A stretch of DNA of 64,000 nt from Pseudanabaena sp. BC1403. Its GTDB lineage: Bacteria; Cyanobacteriota; Cyanobacteriia; Pseudanabaenales; Pseudanabaenaceae. The notes beneath the pieces are model-generated. The model did no database searches and was not told the DNA's origin. It worked only from the letters and a program-made list of their open reading frames with translations. The position numbers and the translations under genes were made by a program. The stretch lies in contig NZ_PDDM01000005.1 of the NCBI RefSeq assembly GCF_002914585.1, positions 124,001 through 188,000 on the forward strand, read 5' to 3'. Below, one piece after another: positions 42,896-52,401 of this stretch (its first letter is position 1; each line of letters opens with the position of its first letter).

Positions 42896-43255
42896 TTGGT
42901 TTTAAGCGGATACGAATACTTACTGGTATTCATCATCGTTTGTACGCTAGTCCCGCTATCGGGGCTAGGACTTTCTGCTCTGTTAAGCCCAAAACAGTCT
43001 GGAGCCGCAGGTCGTACCACCTACGAATCAGGCTGTGAACCTATTGGGGGAGCTTGGATACAGTTTAATATTCGTTATTATATGTTCGCGCTTGCCTTCG
43101 TTATTTTTGACGTAGAAACGGTATTTTTATACCCTTGGGCAGTTGCATTTAGTAAACTAGGCTTGCTTGCATTTGTGGAAGCACTTATTTTTATTAGCAT
43201 TCTGGTATTAGGTCTAGTCTACGCTTGGAGAAAAGGAGCCTTAGAATGGTCATGA
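42896..43255 (+). CDS. ndhC: NdhC, NDH-1 subunit 3
   Basis: 119 residues with three membrane helices; a core membrane subunit of the photosynthetic NDH-1 complex of the thylakoid, taking part in respiration, cyclic electron flow and CO2 uptake. LSGYEYLL at the start, [21 protein letters not shown] in the first loop (quinone-site region) and [13 protein letters not shown] are diagnostic. The start is TTG at 42896, fitting the family N-terminus (M-VLSGYEY); AGAGG is 9 bases upstream. Overlaps ndhK. Confidence 0.97.
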   Translation: MVLSGYEYLLVFIIVCTLVPLSGLGLSALLSPKQSGAAGRTTYESGCEPIGGAWIQFNIRYYMFALAFVIFDVETVFLYPWAVAFSKLGLLAFVEALIFISILVLGLVYAWRKGALEWS

Positions 43256-43992
43256 AATCCGAAAATGTTGGCTTGGACTTCAGTATCGAAGAACAAACCC
43301 AACGCCTCATCAATCCTGCGGCAACGCCACAAGTCACCCAAGACTTATCAAATAATGTCGTTTTGACTACCCTCAACGACCTTTATAACTGGTCGAGAAT
43401 GTCCAGCCTATGGCCAATGCTTTATGGCACTAGCTGTTGCTTCATTGAGTTTGCGGCAATGATTGGCTCCAGATTTGACTTCGATCGCTTTGGACTATTG
43501 CCTCGTTCTAGCCCTCGCCAAGCTGACCTGATCATCACCGCAGGGACAGTCACGATGAAAATGGCTCCTGCTCTAGTGCGTCTCTATGAGCAGATGCAAG
43601 AACCGAAATATGTAATTGCCATGGGCGCTTGCACGATTACGGGTGGCATGTTTAGCACTGATTCTTACACGACAGTTCGCGGTGTTGATAAGCTAATCCC
43701 TGTGGATGTGTATATCCCAGGTTGCCCTCCTCGCCCTGAAGCGATTATGGATGCAATTATCAAATTGCGGAAAAAGATCGGTACTGAAGGATTTAACGAA
43801 AGAGCTAACCTCAACCGTACTCATCGGTATTATGCCGTTAAGCATGAAATGAAGGTAGTAAGTCCAATTCTGACTGGACAATATCTAGAAATGCCTAGTC
43901 GAATGGCTCCGCCTAAGGAATTGGTGGAATCTGGCATTCCTTTACCCGCTTTGCAAATGGCTCAGAAGGAGGTAGAAACCGTTGGCAGATAA
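43246..43992 (+). CDS. ndhK: NdhK, NDH-1 iron-sulfur subunit
   Basis: 248 residues from ATG at 43246 (AGGAG 8 bases upstream), overlapping ndhC by 10 bases. It binds the N2 [4Fe-4S] cluster that hands electrons to plastoquinone: the tandem Cys pair is in GTSCCFIEF, the others in [11 protein letters not shown] and [10 protein letters not shown]. The C-terminal extension ([15 protein letters not shown] onwards) is typical of cyanobacteria and plastids. Confidence 0.98.
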   Translation: MVMKSENVGLDFSIEEQTQRLINPAATPQVTQDLSNNVVLTTLNDLYNWSRMSSLWPMLYGTSCCFIEFAAMIGSRFDFDRFGLLPRSSPRQADLIITAGTVTMKMAPALVRLYEQMQEPKYVIAMGACTITGGMFSTDSYTTVRGVDKLIPVDVYIPGCPPRPEAIMDAIIKLRKKIGTEGFNERANLNRTHRYYAVKHEMKVVSPILTGQYLEMPSRMAPPKELVESGIPLPALQMAQKEVETVGR

Positions 43993-44518
43993 TCAAGAAA
44001 ATCAAGAAGCAGCCTTAGCTACTACCGAAGTAACTGCGCCAGTTTCGCAATGGTTAACTAGCAATGGCTTTGAACATGAGTTTTTGGGATTGGATAAGCA
44101 AGGTGTACCAATTCTAAAAATTGATCGCCAGTTTCTTCTACCTTTCTCAACAGCGTTGTATGCATATGGCTTTAACTACATGATGTGTCAATGTGGTTAT
44201 GATGCTGGTGCTGGTGACAGTTTGGTGAGTATGTACCACCTAGCTAAGCTGACTGATGATGGAATTGATAAAAGCGATCGCTTTGAAGAAGTCCGCATCA
44301 AAGTATTTCTCCCTCGCACTGATCCACGTTGTCCATCGGTTTACTGGATCTGGAAAACTGCCGATTGGCAAGAGCGCGAAACTTTCGATATGTACGGCAT
44401 CATCTACGAGGGACATCCCAATCTCAAGCGAATTTTGATGCCAGAAGACTGGATCGGCTATCCGATGAGAAAGGATTACGTCACACCAGACTTTTACGAG
44501 TTACAAGACGCATACTAA
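43982..44518 (+). CDS. ndhJ: NdhJ, NDH-1 subunit J
   Basis: 178 residues; hydrophilic connecting-module subunit (30-kDa type) of NDH-1. The signature near the end ([20 protein letters not shown], then [17 protein letters not shown]) is characteristic. Start TTG at 43982 overlaps the end of ndhK by 11 bases and has GGAGG a few bases inside ndhK. Order ndhC-ndhK-ndhJ is conserved in cyanobacteria and plastids. Confidence 0.97.
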   Translation: MADNQENQEAALATTEVTAPVSQWLTSNGFEHEFLGLDKQGVPILKIDRQFLLPFSTALYAYGFNYMMCQCGYDAGAGDSLVSMYHLAKLTDDGIDKSDRFEEVRIKVFLPRTDPRCPSVYWIWKTADWQERETFDMYGIIYEGHPNLKRILMPEDWIGYPMRKDYVTPDFYELQDAY

Positions 44519-44551
44519 GTAAAAAAGCACCCATTGGGTGCTTTTTTACTT
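44517..44551 (+). terminator. Hairpin terminator after ndhJ
   Basis: Perfect 16-bp arms AAGTAAAAAAGCACCC and complement, ATT loop, overlapping the ndhJ stop and followed by T-rich sequence. Confidence 0.9.
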
Positions 44552-44584
44552 ATATAGCTGTCGCCAAGTGTACTAGGACAAATC

Positions 44585-44639
44585 AAAACCCAAATTAATC
44601 AAGGCGGAGCAAAGCTCCGCCTTGATTAATTTGGGTTTT
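44585..44639. repeat. Perfect 55-bp palindrome
   Basis: 26-bp arms (AAAACCCAAATTAATCAAGG...) with AAA loop. It stands between two terminator hairpins in the gap between the convergent ndhJ and ComFB genes, so termination alone hardly explains it. Confidence 0.95.
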
Positions 44640-44654
44640 ATGTCCTAACGTCAG

Positions 44655-44695
44655 TTATTAAAAAATCGCACCCACATGGTGCGATTTTTTAATAA
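44655..44695 (-). terminator. Hairpin terminator after the ComFB gene
   Basis: 18-bp arms TTATTAAAAAATCGCACC and complement, 5-nt loop, 24 bases after the minus-strand stop at 44719, with T runs. Confidence 0.85.
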
Positions 44696-44718
44696 TAAGC
44701 ATCCAAAAAAGAGATGAT

Positions 44719-45765
44719 TTACGGAGTGTATGGATAGTTATAATCGCTGCGTTTACGCCATTCCATTTCATTATTGACAACTTTCAGTAGACATTCCTCC
44801 ACAATAAATGGTGCATTGCGCCAATTGATATCATCGCGTTGCAATATCCAACTCAGTTGCTCCAATGATTCTTCTAGCTCCGCTTCAAAACGAGCTAAAG
44901 GCAAGGGGACTTTTTCTAAATTCGGAGCCTCTACGCAAACTGAGATCGCCTCTTTGAGTGCTGCAACTACCTCATTACCATAAACTTCTCGCGCCCTCAG
45001 CCTTAAAGATTTGTAGCCTTTTTCTGAAGTTGCATACATGGGAGGAAGCCGATTTAATACATAGGCAGTTGCTTCACCTAGATCTACTGTTTCTGCGATC
45101 GCAGGATGTAATTTCTGGATTTGATGATAGGCAAGCGATAGTACTAATTTTTCTAATACATTGCTAAATTGATAATTAACATCCACCATGTAAGTCTGAA
45201 AATCTTTAGCTTTTTGCAGATCTCGGCTCGAATTAACTGAGGTTTTAACCTGTCTGCCTTTCCAAGAAATCTCAGGCGGCTTGCGATCAAAAACGGTTTC
45301 ATCCCTTCCAGCATTTGATTCTCTTCTACCCGTAACCAAGTAGGTGTTACTCACAGCACTTTTTAGCTTAACTGTCATTAAGGCATTCTCTAGAGCCGTG
45401 GGAATATCCTTCCAAGATGCATTTTCAGCACCTAAAATTTGTTGGAGTGCGGCAAGAGAACGTGCATGACTGGCGACCTCTTGCGATGGTAGAGGTCTTG
45501 AGTCTCTTAACGCATCAGGCTTAACACTGACTAACGCTCGACGGACTGCGGATTCAATTTGCGATCTCATTTCAGTTGCAGCTTTTTTGCGTTGTCTCAA
45601 CCAACCTAGTTTTGATGTGGCATACATCGGCGGTAGGCGATTTAGCGCATAGGCTGCGACTTCGCTTAAGTTAATCTGATCGCGGCGGTATTGAGGTAAA
45701 TGAGAAATTTGTAAGTCAATTTCTGCGATTACCAATTCCTCTATTGCATTTTTGCAACTTTGCAT
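44719..45765 (-). CDS. Tandem ComFB-domain protein
   Basis: 348 residues from ATG at 45765 (TTG at 45780 would add 5). Two copies of the ComFB fold: first near residues 3-85 (NAIEELVIAEIDLQISHLP, AAYALNRLPPMYATSKLGW), second near 200-290 (NVLEKLVLSLAYHQIQKLHP, TAYVLNRLPPMYATSEKGY). Single-domain cyanobacterial ComFB/CdgR proteins were reported as cyclic-dinucleotide receptors acting in cell size control and natural competence (from memory of recent literature). A fused pair with about 115 residues between is less usual. It is soluble and stands alone; partners unknown. Confidence 0.88.
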   Translation of the reverse strand: MQSCKNAIEELVIAEIDLQISHLPQYRRDQINLSEVAAYALNRLPPMYATSKLGWLRQRKKAATEMRSQIESAVRRALVSVKPDALRDSRPLPSQEVASHARSLAALQQILGAENASWKDIPTALENALMTVKLKSAVSNTYLVTGRRESNAGRDETVFDRKPPEISWKGRQVKTSVNSSRDLQKAKDFQTYMVDVNYQFSNVLEKLVLSLAYHQIQKLHPAIAETVDLGEATAYVLNRLPPMYATSEKGYKSLRLRAREVYGNEVVAALKEAISVCVEAPNLEKVPLPLARFEAELEESLEQLSWILQRDDINWRNAPFIVEECLLKVVNNEMEWRKRSDYNYPYTP

Positions 45766-45900
45766 ATCAAGCCGTCCCAAACCTAATATGAAATTGAAGT
45801 GTTTCTAAGGTTAAAAAAATATCATTTTAGACTAAATTGCAAGTTTTTTGGAATTGCAAAGAAGTCAAAATTAAAATCATTTAGACATTATAGCAATGGA

Positions 45901-46152
45901 CTACTTTGATTTTTTGCTGCGATCAATTCGGTATAGCCATAGCATCAAAGCTAAAACCCCAATCTGCAAGGCAAAGTTTCCTAAATTTGGCTCTAAATCT
46001 CCATTCCCAGCAATTAATCTTGCAAAAAAAATAACCGCGCCAATAAATCCTGATCCAGCAAAAGCAATATATATAAATATGCGGAGACCACGATAGGGTG
46101 ATTTAGCTTCACGTCTAAGACGTTCGTACTGCTCAGGATTTAGTTTAGCCAC
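45901..46152 (-). CDS. DUF3493 membrane protein (LPA3-like)
   Basis: 83 residues with two membrane helices (about 25-48 and 58-75). The start KLNPEQYERLRREAKSPYRGLR is the DUF3493 signature. The plant relative LPA3 helps assemble photosystem II (family knowledge), so a role in photosystem assembly in the thylakoid is possible. A leading ATG and both flanks are clean. Confidence 0.85.
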   Translation of the reverse strand: MAKLNPEQYERLRREAKSPYRGLRIFIYIAFAGSGFIGAVIFFARLIAGNGDLEPNLGNFALQIGVLALMLWLYRIDRSKKSK

Positions 46153-46233
46153 GATTTGTTTTATTTCTATTTAATGAAGATTCGCTTAATTAAAATCGAA
46201 ATAATTAAGGGTGGAACAAATTGCCATTCTTAA

Positions 46234-46944
46234 TTATTTTGATTTCATCGCCGTGCGATCGCATAGCCAGATCGTATTTCCTGTGATCAATCGTGATGGA
46301 TATTGATTAATATCGCCTTTGGGAGCTAACACCGCAGTTAAAGCTTTCGCTTTAGCAGCACCTTCGATCATGAAAATAATCTCTTTGGACTGATTAATCA
46401 AAGGTACAGTCATCGTGATCCGAGGTTGTCCATCTTTTTCGCCGACGGTTACAAGACGATCAATAACTTTGAGCGCCTTAGTATGAGGAAATAACGAAGC
46501 CGTATGCCCATCATCACCCATTCCTAGCAACATCAAATCAAATTGAGGAATTTCTCCTGCACTCACACCAAAAAACTCTTGAATATGCTGCTCGTATTTT
46601 GCTGCCGCGATCGCAGGATCATCAGCATCAGTGGGGACTGCATGAATATTTGATGCAGGAATTGCTACGTGATTAAGCCATGCGGCACGAGTCATACCTT
46701 CATTACTTTGAGGATCGCTAACAGGTACATAGCGCTCATCTCCCCAAAAAACATGTACTTTTGACCAGTCCCATTCTTTATTTGCTAAGAGTTCATACAA
46801 GACGCGAGGTGTGCTGCCACCTGCGGCGACAATAGTAAATCTTTGATTCTTAGCGATCGCTTCATCATAGGCAAGCTGACACAATAACAGCGCTCTTGAG
46901 GCGATTTCAGCGCGATCGTTCCAAATTTCTACCTGTCTAGCCAT
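46234..46944 (-). CDS. pgl: 6-phosphogluconolactonase
   Basis: 236 residues. Hydrolyses 6-phosphogluconolactone in the oxidative pentose phosphate pathway, the main NADPH source in darkness. VAAGGSTPRVLYELLA, VFWGDERYVP, LLGMGDDGHTASLFP and the C-terminal LITGNTIWLCD are diagnostic for the DevB type. Start ATG with AGAGGT upstream. No zwf or opcA nearby. Confidence 0.96.
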   Translation of the reverse strand: MARQVEIWNDRAEIASRALLLCQLAYDEAIAKNQRFTIVAAGGSTPRVLYELLANKEWDWSKVHVFWGDERYVPVSDPQSNEGMTRAAWLNHVAIPASNIHAVPTDADDPAIAAAKYEQHIQEFFGVSAGEIPQFDLMLLGMGDDGHTASLFPHTKALKVIDRLVTVGEKDGQPRITMTVPLINQSKEIIFMIEGAAKAKALTAVLAPKGDINQYPSRLITGNTIWLCDRTAMKSK

Positions 46945-47047
46945 AAAAAATACCTCTGTTGCGAATAGGGAATGAACTAATGTTGCGTTTTGTATGTTTT
47001 TTGATAAATATCGATTTGAGTAATATCAATCAATTGCAGCAATTATG

Positions 47048-47102
47048 AAACAGATTTTGAGGATTTCAGCACCTTAGGTGCTGAAATCCTCAAAATCTGT
47101 TT
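47048..47102. repeat. Perfect 55-bp palindrome in a divergent gap
   Basis: 26-bp arms (AAACAGATTTTGAGGATTTC...) with TTA loop, between the divergent pgl (start 46944) and small protein (start 47225) genes. Confidence 0.95.
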
Positions 47103-47224
47103 TGATGAATCAATCTTGCGAGAGGTGTCTTTTATTTCATTTTGTGTGATTTTTAACAATACTAACGAGCAAATGTACTAACCTATAAAATGTTAGAACA
47201 ATATTAAGGTTAAGGTAAATCGTC

Positions 47225-47434
47225 ATGACACCTGCTATCATACGCCTCTTCTGGGACTCAGTCAGTCAAGCCCAGCCAAATCTACTCCTAAATCTTGATG
47301 ACGACGGTCTCATGAGTTGGTTAGTTGATCAAGTCCAGCAGCGCTCTTCACTCGACTCCCACCAACAAAATGATCTCAGCAACTACATTAGTAATCGCTT
47401 GCCTTTAATTCGAGAAATGGCATATCAGAACTAG
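47225..47434 (+). CDS. Small acidic protein, unknown
   Basis: 69 residues, soluble and helical (IIRLFWDSVSQAQPNLLLNL, DLSNYISNRLPLIREMAYQN), no known motif. ATG start with TAAGGTAA just upstream. Composition resembles neighbours. It stands between two long gaps and may be monocistronic. Confidence 0.68.
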   Translation: MTPAIIRLFWDSVSQAQPNLLLNLDDDGLMSWLVDQVQQRSSLDSHQQNDLSNYISNRLPLIREMAYQN

Positions 47435-47701
47435 GCTGCTCGAAGGCTGAAAGCTTTAAATTTGATTTTAATTTTAATATTTTATTTAGATTTTGACTGT
47501 GCTTTATCATTTTTCAGGTATTACGACTTGATCATTGACGAGGCAAAACTATAAATATTTGGGGAATTTTTCTAGAGGGGAAATAAGGTTTCTGACGATC
47601 CTATGCTCCAAAATGTTAGGATACTTGCCTGAGCTGAGTGATTGCTGATTTCATCGCTCTGCCAACTATTCACAGATATTTCTAGCGATTATTTCTAGCA
47701 T

Positions 47702-49102
47702 ATGGTATCTCCAAGAATTATTGACCTATTGCGTAGTGGTCAAACTAATGACTCATATATTGTTCGTGGTTGGGTACGGACAAAGCGCGAAGGTAAGGGG
47801 ATATCCTTCTTAGAACTTAATGATGGATCGTCTTTACAGGGATTACAAATCGTTTTACCACAGACAATTGATGGCTATGAAACTCTAGTTAAACAGATAA
47901 CAACAGGCACATCGATTGAGGTATCTGGAACTCTAGTTGAGTCTATGGGCAAAGGACAAAGGGTGGAAATGCAAGCGACAGCGATCGCAGTTTTTGGCAC
48001 AGCCGATCCAGAGACTTATCCTTTGCAGAAAAAACGTCACTCCATTGAATTTCTGCGTACGATCGCCCATCTGCGTCCTCGCACCAATATGTTTGGGGCT
48101 GTGTTTCGAGTGCGAAATGCCTGTGCTTTTGCAATTCATAAGTTTTTTCAAGAACGTGGTTTTTTGTGGGTGCATACGCCGATTGTCACAGCTAGTGATT
48201 GTGAAGGTGCAGGCGAAATGTTTGGTGTCACCACTTTTGACTTAAATAAAGTGGCGGCAGCGGGTAAACCCATAGATTTTGCGCAAGACTTTTTTGGAAA
48301 GCCAGCATTTTTGACCGTAAGTGGTCAGCTAGAAGCAGAAATTATGGCGATGGCATTTTCTAATGTCTATACTTTTGGTCCTACTTTTCGAGCGGAAAAC
48401 TCGAATACTTCGCGTCACCTTGCTGAGTTTTGGATGATTGAGCCAGAAGTTGCCTTTTGCGATCTTGAAGGTGATGCTGATCTTGCCGAAGATTTCCTCA
48501 AATATATTTTTAATTATGTTTTGGAAACCTGTCCCGAAGATATGGAGTTTTTCCAAGAACGGGTCAATAATCAAGTGATGACCAATGCTCGTAAAATTGT
48601 CGATGAGCAATTTGAGCGAGTTACCTATACAGAGGCGATCGCCATTCTCGAGAAGTGCAGCAAAACCTTTGAATTTCCTGTGTCATGGGGATTAGATCTG
48701 CAATCGGAGCATGAAAGATTTTTAGCTGAAGAGCATTTCCAAAAGCCAGTAATCGTGATGGATTATCCCCTTGGGATCAAAGCATTTTATATGCGCGTAA
48801 ATGAAAATACATCCAGCGATCGCCAAACTGTACGAGCTATGGATATTCTTGCCCCAGGGGTGGGTGAAATTATTGGTGGTTCACAGAGGGAAGAGCGCCT
48901 TGATGTATTGGAAGCCAGAATTCGCAGTGTTGGTCTAAATCCTGAAGATTATTGGTGGTATCTGGATTTACGTCGTTATGGTACTGTTCCACATGCTGGT
49001 TTTGGACTTGGTTTTGAGCGCTTAGTTCAATTCATCACAGGCATGGGTAACATTCGCGACGTGATTCCATTCCCTCGTTTTCCTCAAAGTGCAGAATTTT
49101 AA
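47702..49102 (+). CDS. asnS: Asparaginyl-tRNA synthetase
   Basis: 466 residues, class IIb synthetase. N-terminal OB anticodon-binding domain ([25 protein letters not shown] in residues about 18-42), then the catalytic domain with motif 2 [21 protein letters not shown] (residues about 229-249) and motif 3 [30 protein letters not shown] is the Asn-type rather than Asp-type signature. Direct charging of tRNA-Asn is therefore expected. Confidence 0.98.
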   Translation: MVSPRIIDLLRSGQTNDSYIVRGWVRTKREGKGISFLELNDGSSLQGLQIVLPQTIDGYETLVKQITTGTSIEVSGTLVESMGKGQRVEMQATAIAVFGTADPETYPLQKKRHSIEFLRTIAHLRPRTNMFGAVFRVRNACAFAIHKFFQERGFLWVHTPIVTASDCEGAGEMFGVTTFDLNKVAAAGKPIDFAQDFFGKPAFLTVSGQLEAEIMAMAFSNVYTFGPTFRAENSNTSRHLAEFWMIEPEVAFCDLEGDADLAEDFLKYIFNYVLETCPEDMEFFQERVNNQVMTNARKIVDEQFERVTYTEAIAILEKCSKTFEFPVSWGLDLQSEHERFLAEEHFQKPVIVMDYPLGIKAFYMRVNENTSSDRQTVRAMDILAPGVGEIIGGSQREERLDVLEARIRSVGLNPEDYWWYLDLRRYGTVPHAGFGLGFERLVQFITGMGNIRDVIPFPRFPQSAEF

Positions 49103-49116
49103 CTCTGTCGGGACAT

Positions 49117-49171
49117 AAAACCCAATAAACAATTGGCGGCGCTTCGCGCCGCCAATTGTTTATTGGGTTTT
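49117..49171. repeat. Perfect 55-bp palindrome between asnS and guaD
   Basis: 26-bp arms (AAAACCCAATAAACAATTGG...) with tip GGCGGCGC-TTC-GCGCCGCC, from 15 bases after asnS to the last base of the guaD stop. Convergent genes; a likely two-way terminator. Confidence 0.95.
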
Positions 49172-50502
49172 TAAAATTCTGCTTTTTCGCCCATGATATA
49201 AGTTGCGGCGATCGCACGATCATCACCCATGATGATTGTGGCAAATAGTTGATCGGAGATTTCGGTAAGTGTAGGTAGATTAGCCGAATCAAATGATTTA
49301 TTTCTTAAAGCCATAATTGGCGTTGAGCGTAAATTTAGCACTACAAAATCGGCTTCTTTACCAACTTCAAAATTCCCTAATTTATCTTCAAGACATAAAG
49401 CTCTTGCACCACCTAAAGTAGCCAAAAATAATGCTTGAATGGCTGAAAGTTTTTGCGATCGCAACTGAGCGACTTGATAGGCAGCGCTAGCGGTGCGTAA
49501 AATCGAGAAACTAGTTCCTGCGCCCACATCCGTTCCCAATCCTACTTTTACAGGTGTTTCTAGAGATTTTGCCTTTTCTATTTTAAAGAGTCCGCTCCCC
49601 AAAAATAGATTAGATGTTGGGCAAAACGCGATCGCAGATTTTGCTTCTGATAATCTCGCAAATTCCTGATCTGTAAGCTGCACTCCATGAGCAAATATTG
49701 ATCTCTCACCAACTAAACCTGCGCGATCATAGACATCTAGATAACCTTCACTTTCTGGAAACGCAGCCGCCACCGCTTCTACTTCTTTCACATTCTCTGA
49801 AAGATGGGTGTGTAAATAAACATCAGGAAATTCCACCAAGAGTTTGCTGATGTTAGTTAATTGCTCTGGTGTCGATGTCAGTGCAAATCTTGGTGTGACT
49901 GCGTAAAGTAGGCGATCGCACTTGTGCCATTTCTCGATTAACTGCTTAGTTTCTACATAGGAAGATACGGCCGTATCCCTCAAAAATTCAGGAGCATTGC
50001 GATCCATCATCACCTTGCCAGCAATCATGCGCAAATTGCGACGCTGTGCCTCTTCAAAAAAAGCATCTGTAGATTGAGGAAATACTGCCGTAAATACTAG
50101 TGCTGTCGTAGTTCCATTTCGCAATAATTCATCAAGAAAAATAGAAGCAATTTCCAATGCATAATTGCGATCGGCAAACTTCCGTTCTGTTGGAAATGTA
50201 TAAGTACTCAGCCATTCTAATAATTGCTCACCATAGGAAGCAATCATCTCCGTCTGCGGAAAATGAATATGAGTATCGATAAATCCTGAAACAATCAGAT
50301 GATCTCGGTAATCAGAGATGAGAATATCTGCATATTTAGTTTGTAACTCTTCATAACTACCTAAGTCTTTAACTTTGCCATTTTCAACTACCAGCAAGCC
50401 ATCGGGAAAATAGCGAACACAATCAGATTCTGGGGCATAAAATGGATCAGCGATCGTGTCTAGAAAACTGGCTCGAAACCCTTTGATAGTTTGATGTGGC
50501 AT
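49171..50502 (-). CDS. guaD: Guanine deaminase
   Basis: 443 residues of the amidohydrolase family; converts guanine to xanthine. Zinc site FIDTHIHFPQTEM, then YLHTHLSENVKEVEA, FAHGVQLT, and LGTDVGAGTSFS with the metal-binding Asp, followed by GNFEVGKEADFVVLNL. Length and SENVKE fit GuaD rather than other cyclic deaminases. Supports purine salvage or use of guanine as nitrogen source. Confidence 0.95.
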   Translation of the reverse strand: MPHQTIKGFRASFLDTIADPFYAPESDCVRYFPDGLLVVENGKVKDLGSYEELQTKYADILISDYRDHLIVSGFIDTHIHFPQTEMIASYGEQLLEWLSTYTFPTERKFADRNYALEIASIFLDELLRNGTTTALVFTAVFPQSTDAFFEEAQRRNLRMIAGKVMMDRNAPEFLRDTAVSSYVETKQLIEKWHKCDRLLYAVTPRFALTSTPEQLTNISKLLVEFPDVYLHTHLSENVKEVEAVAAAFPESEGYLDVYDRAGLVGERSIFAHGVQLTDQEFARLSEAKSAIAFCPTSNLFLGSGLFKIEKAKSLETPVKVGLGTDVGAGTSFSILRTASAAYQVAQLRSQKLSAIQALFLATLGGARALCLEDKLGNFEVGKEADFVVLNLRSTPIMALRNKSFDSANLPTLTEISDQLFATIIMGDDRAIAATYIMGEKAEF

Positions 50503-50615
50503 AGTATAGAAAAATAGGAACGAATCAGTAATAGGTTGAAAAAAGCTTTTTTTTCCAAGATAAACCTATTTTTCGCGTTTTTTGACCTTTACCATAGTCG
50601 CAAAAAGTACAATTC

Positions 50616-50670
50616 AAAACCCAAAAGATGATTGGCAGCGCGAAGCTCCACCAATCATCTTTTGGATTTT
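50616..50670. repeat. Imperfect 55-bp palindrome upstream of guaD
   Basis: Arms AAAACCCAAAAGATGATTGG... with about four mismatches; clearly a decaying family member with GAA loop. It lies upstream of guaD and downstream of the exonuclease gene. Confidence 0.82.
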
Positions 50671-50751
50671 ATGTCCTAAGCAAAACTTGCATTGCTATAA
50701 ATATACAAAATATAAAAAATTGGTTGGTACTAAGAATAGCCTAAATTTTTA

Positions 50752-51375
50752 CTAATGGGCAAAAACATCCGCATAACCTAGTAAATCTAAATAAACAAGT
50801 GTTGGAATATGCGCAAAACAAGCTTTTGCCAAATCGTAGCGATTTTCTCGAATCAGCATATCAATCAATTTGCGATAAACCGTTAATAGATAGCGCACAT
50901 CATTGGCTGCATAGTGTAGCTGGGCTTCTGAGAGAACTTTGACATTCCCCCAATCTGAAGACTGCGAAGTTTTGTCTAATTCAATTTTTTCAAGTTCGCG
51001 CACTAATTCCTTTAAGCCATGCTTGTCTGTGTATGTCCTCGCCAGTTTGCTAGCAATTTTAGTACAAAAAATTGGATGAGTGGCAATGCTGAGATGCGCT
51101 TCCAGCATCGCTACATCAAACCTCGCAAAGTGAAAAACTTTAGTAACGTTGGGTGCTTCAAACAAATACTTAAGGTTGGGTGCATCTTTAATTCCCTGTG
51201 CAAGTCGAACTAAACTTACAGTCTCATCATCATTGCAAATTTGGATTAAGCAAAGGCGATCGCGTCTGGGGATAAGCCCCATAGTTTCAGTATCAACTGC
51301 GATCGCTTCACAGCCAAGATATTCTTGGAGAGTCTCAAAATCAATATCGTTATCAAAGATTTTAAAGGCTGGCAT
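50752..51375 (-). CDS. RNase D-like 3'-5' exonuclease
   Basis: 207 residues, only the DEDD exonuclease domain: exo I AVDTETMGL (Asp and Glu), exo II FHFARFDVAML (Asp), exo III YAANDVRYLLTVY (DEDDy type with Tyr). HRDC domains of full RNase D are absent. Stand-alone proteins of this type occur in cyanobacteria and may trim tRNA or other RNA 3' ends; substrate not evident. Confidence 0.92.
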   Translation of the reverse strand: MPAFKIFDNDIDFETLQEYLGCEAIAVDTETMGLIPRRDRLCLIQICNDDETVSLVRLAQGIKDAPNLKYLFEAPNVTKVFHFARFDVAMLEAHLSIATHPIFCTKIASKLARTYTDKHGLKELVRELEKIELDKTSQSSDWGNVKVLSEAQLHYAANDVRYLLTVYRKLIDMLIRENRYDLAKACFAHIPTLVYLDLLGYADVFAH

Positions 51376-52401
51376 CTTAGTTTTTTGGTTAGATTCGTAA
51401 ATTGTCTCTAGCAGTTATACAGCTTTTACAAAACAAAATTTAGTAATTCTCATTATAAAAGTTAGTTTTGGGATAAAGTCAGTCGGCTGTAAAGTTTAAT
51501 TAAACTCAATTTTTTCCGCAAAAAACTTATGACTATCTACCTTTCAAAATAAGATTTGCTGCCGAAAAGCATTTCTATAGGTAATACTGACAAAATCAGC
51601 TCTTCTTTTTGGATTGCAGAAACCTAAAGATTTTCACTATCCAAAATCATCTTTAGCAAGATAAGGAACTTTTTAAGTACGCTATTTGTAGAATTGACAA
51701 ATTATGGTCTTAAAGTAAGAATAATCATGCTTAATACTAAACTTTTATTTTTAGATTATTTCTATAAATAAATTTAGTGAACAATTCTTAAAATAAGCGT
51801 TTAGTATAATGACTCGACCTTACAAAGCTTATATAATAAACATAGCTCAGATTTATAGTATTGAGTAAAAGCTCTTATTGTCTAAATCAATGTTGATCAG
51901 TGTCTAAAAAACAACACTAAGGCAATAAGGTTTTTAGGCAACTCAGTATCTAAATAATAAAAATCTCATATCCATAACGTGATACTGAGAGTCGCTAAAG
52001 ATTTATGTAGATCTCGCCCAAAAACGTCAGCAGTAGTTATTGAACGAACTCATTACCAAAATAAAGGTAACACTCTAAAGCCCCTCAAAGGGTTTTATAT
52101 TTTTCGCCATAGATGGGTTTGATCGTAAATTACTGCAATTATTCGGATATGGACTTTTTTAGCTGAATTAAAAGTCTACTTATTAGAAAAACTTCTCTGA
52201 AACAATAAGTTGTTTGAAGGAGTCAAACTTAGAATGAATCTTTTGTTAATGGCTTAATTAAATATAATTCTAAAAAAACTGTTCCGTCCGCTCAGCGCTC
52301 ATCATAGTTTTTGAATAAGGTCTTTAATTAAGTCAATGCACTTAGAATCTAGTCAAATTTGAAATTTAAGATTTTTTGCTATTGTTCAAGAAAATATTGA
52401 T
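51376..52401. other. 1-kb AT-rich gap without recognised genes
   Basis: The longest non-coding stretch in the window. No reading frame above about 60 residues, no long palindrome of the type common elsewhere, and no GCGATCGC octamer seen. It may be a long leader of the next gene, hold one or more small RNAs, or be a decayed gene. A weak terminator-like hairpin lies at 52077-52096. Confidence 0.5.
52077..52096 (+). terminator. Weak terminator-like hairpin inside the AT-rich gap
   Basis: AAAGCCC pairs with GGGTTTT (one G-T pair) around a 6-nt loop, followed by ATATTTTT. If real it would end a transcript that starts upstream in the gap. Confidence 0.3.
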
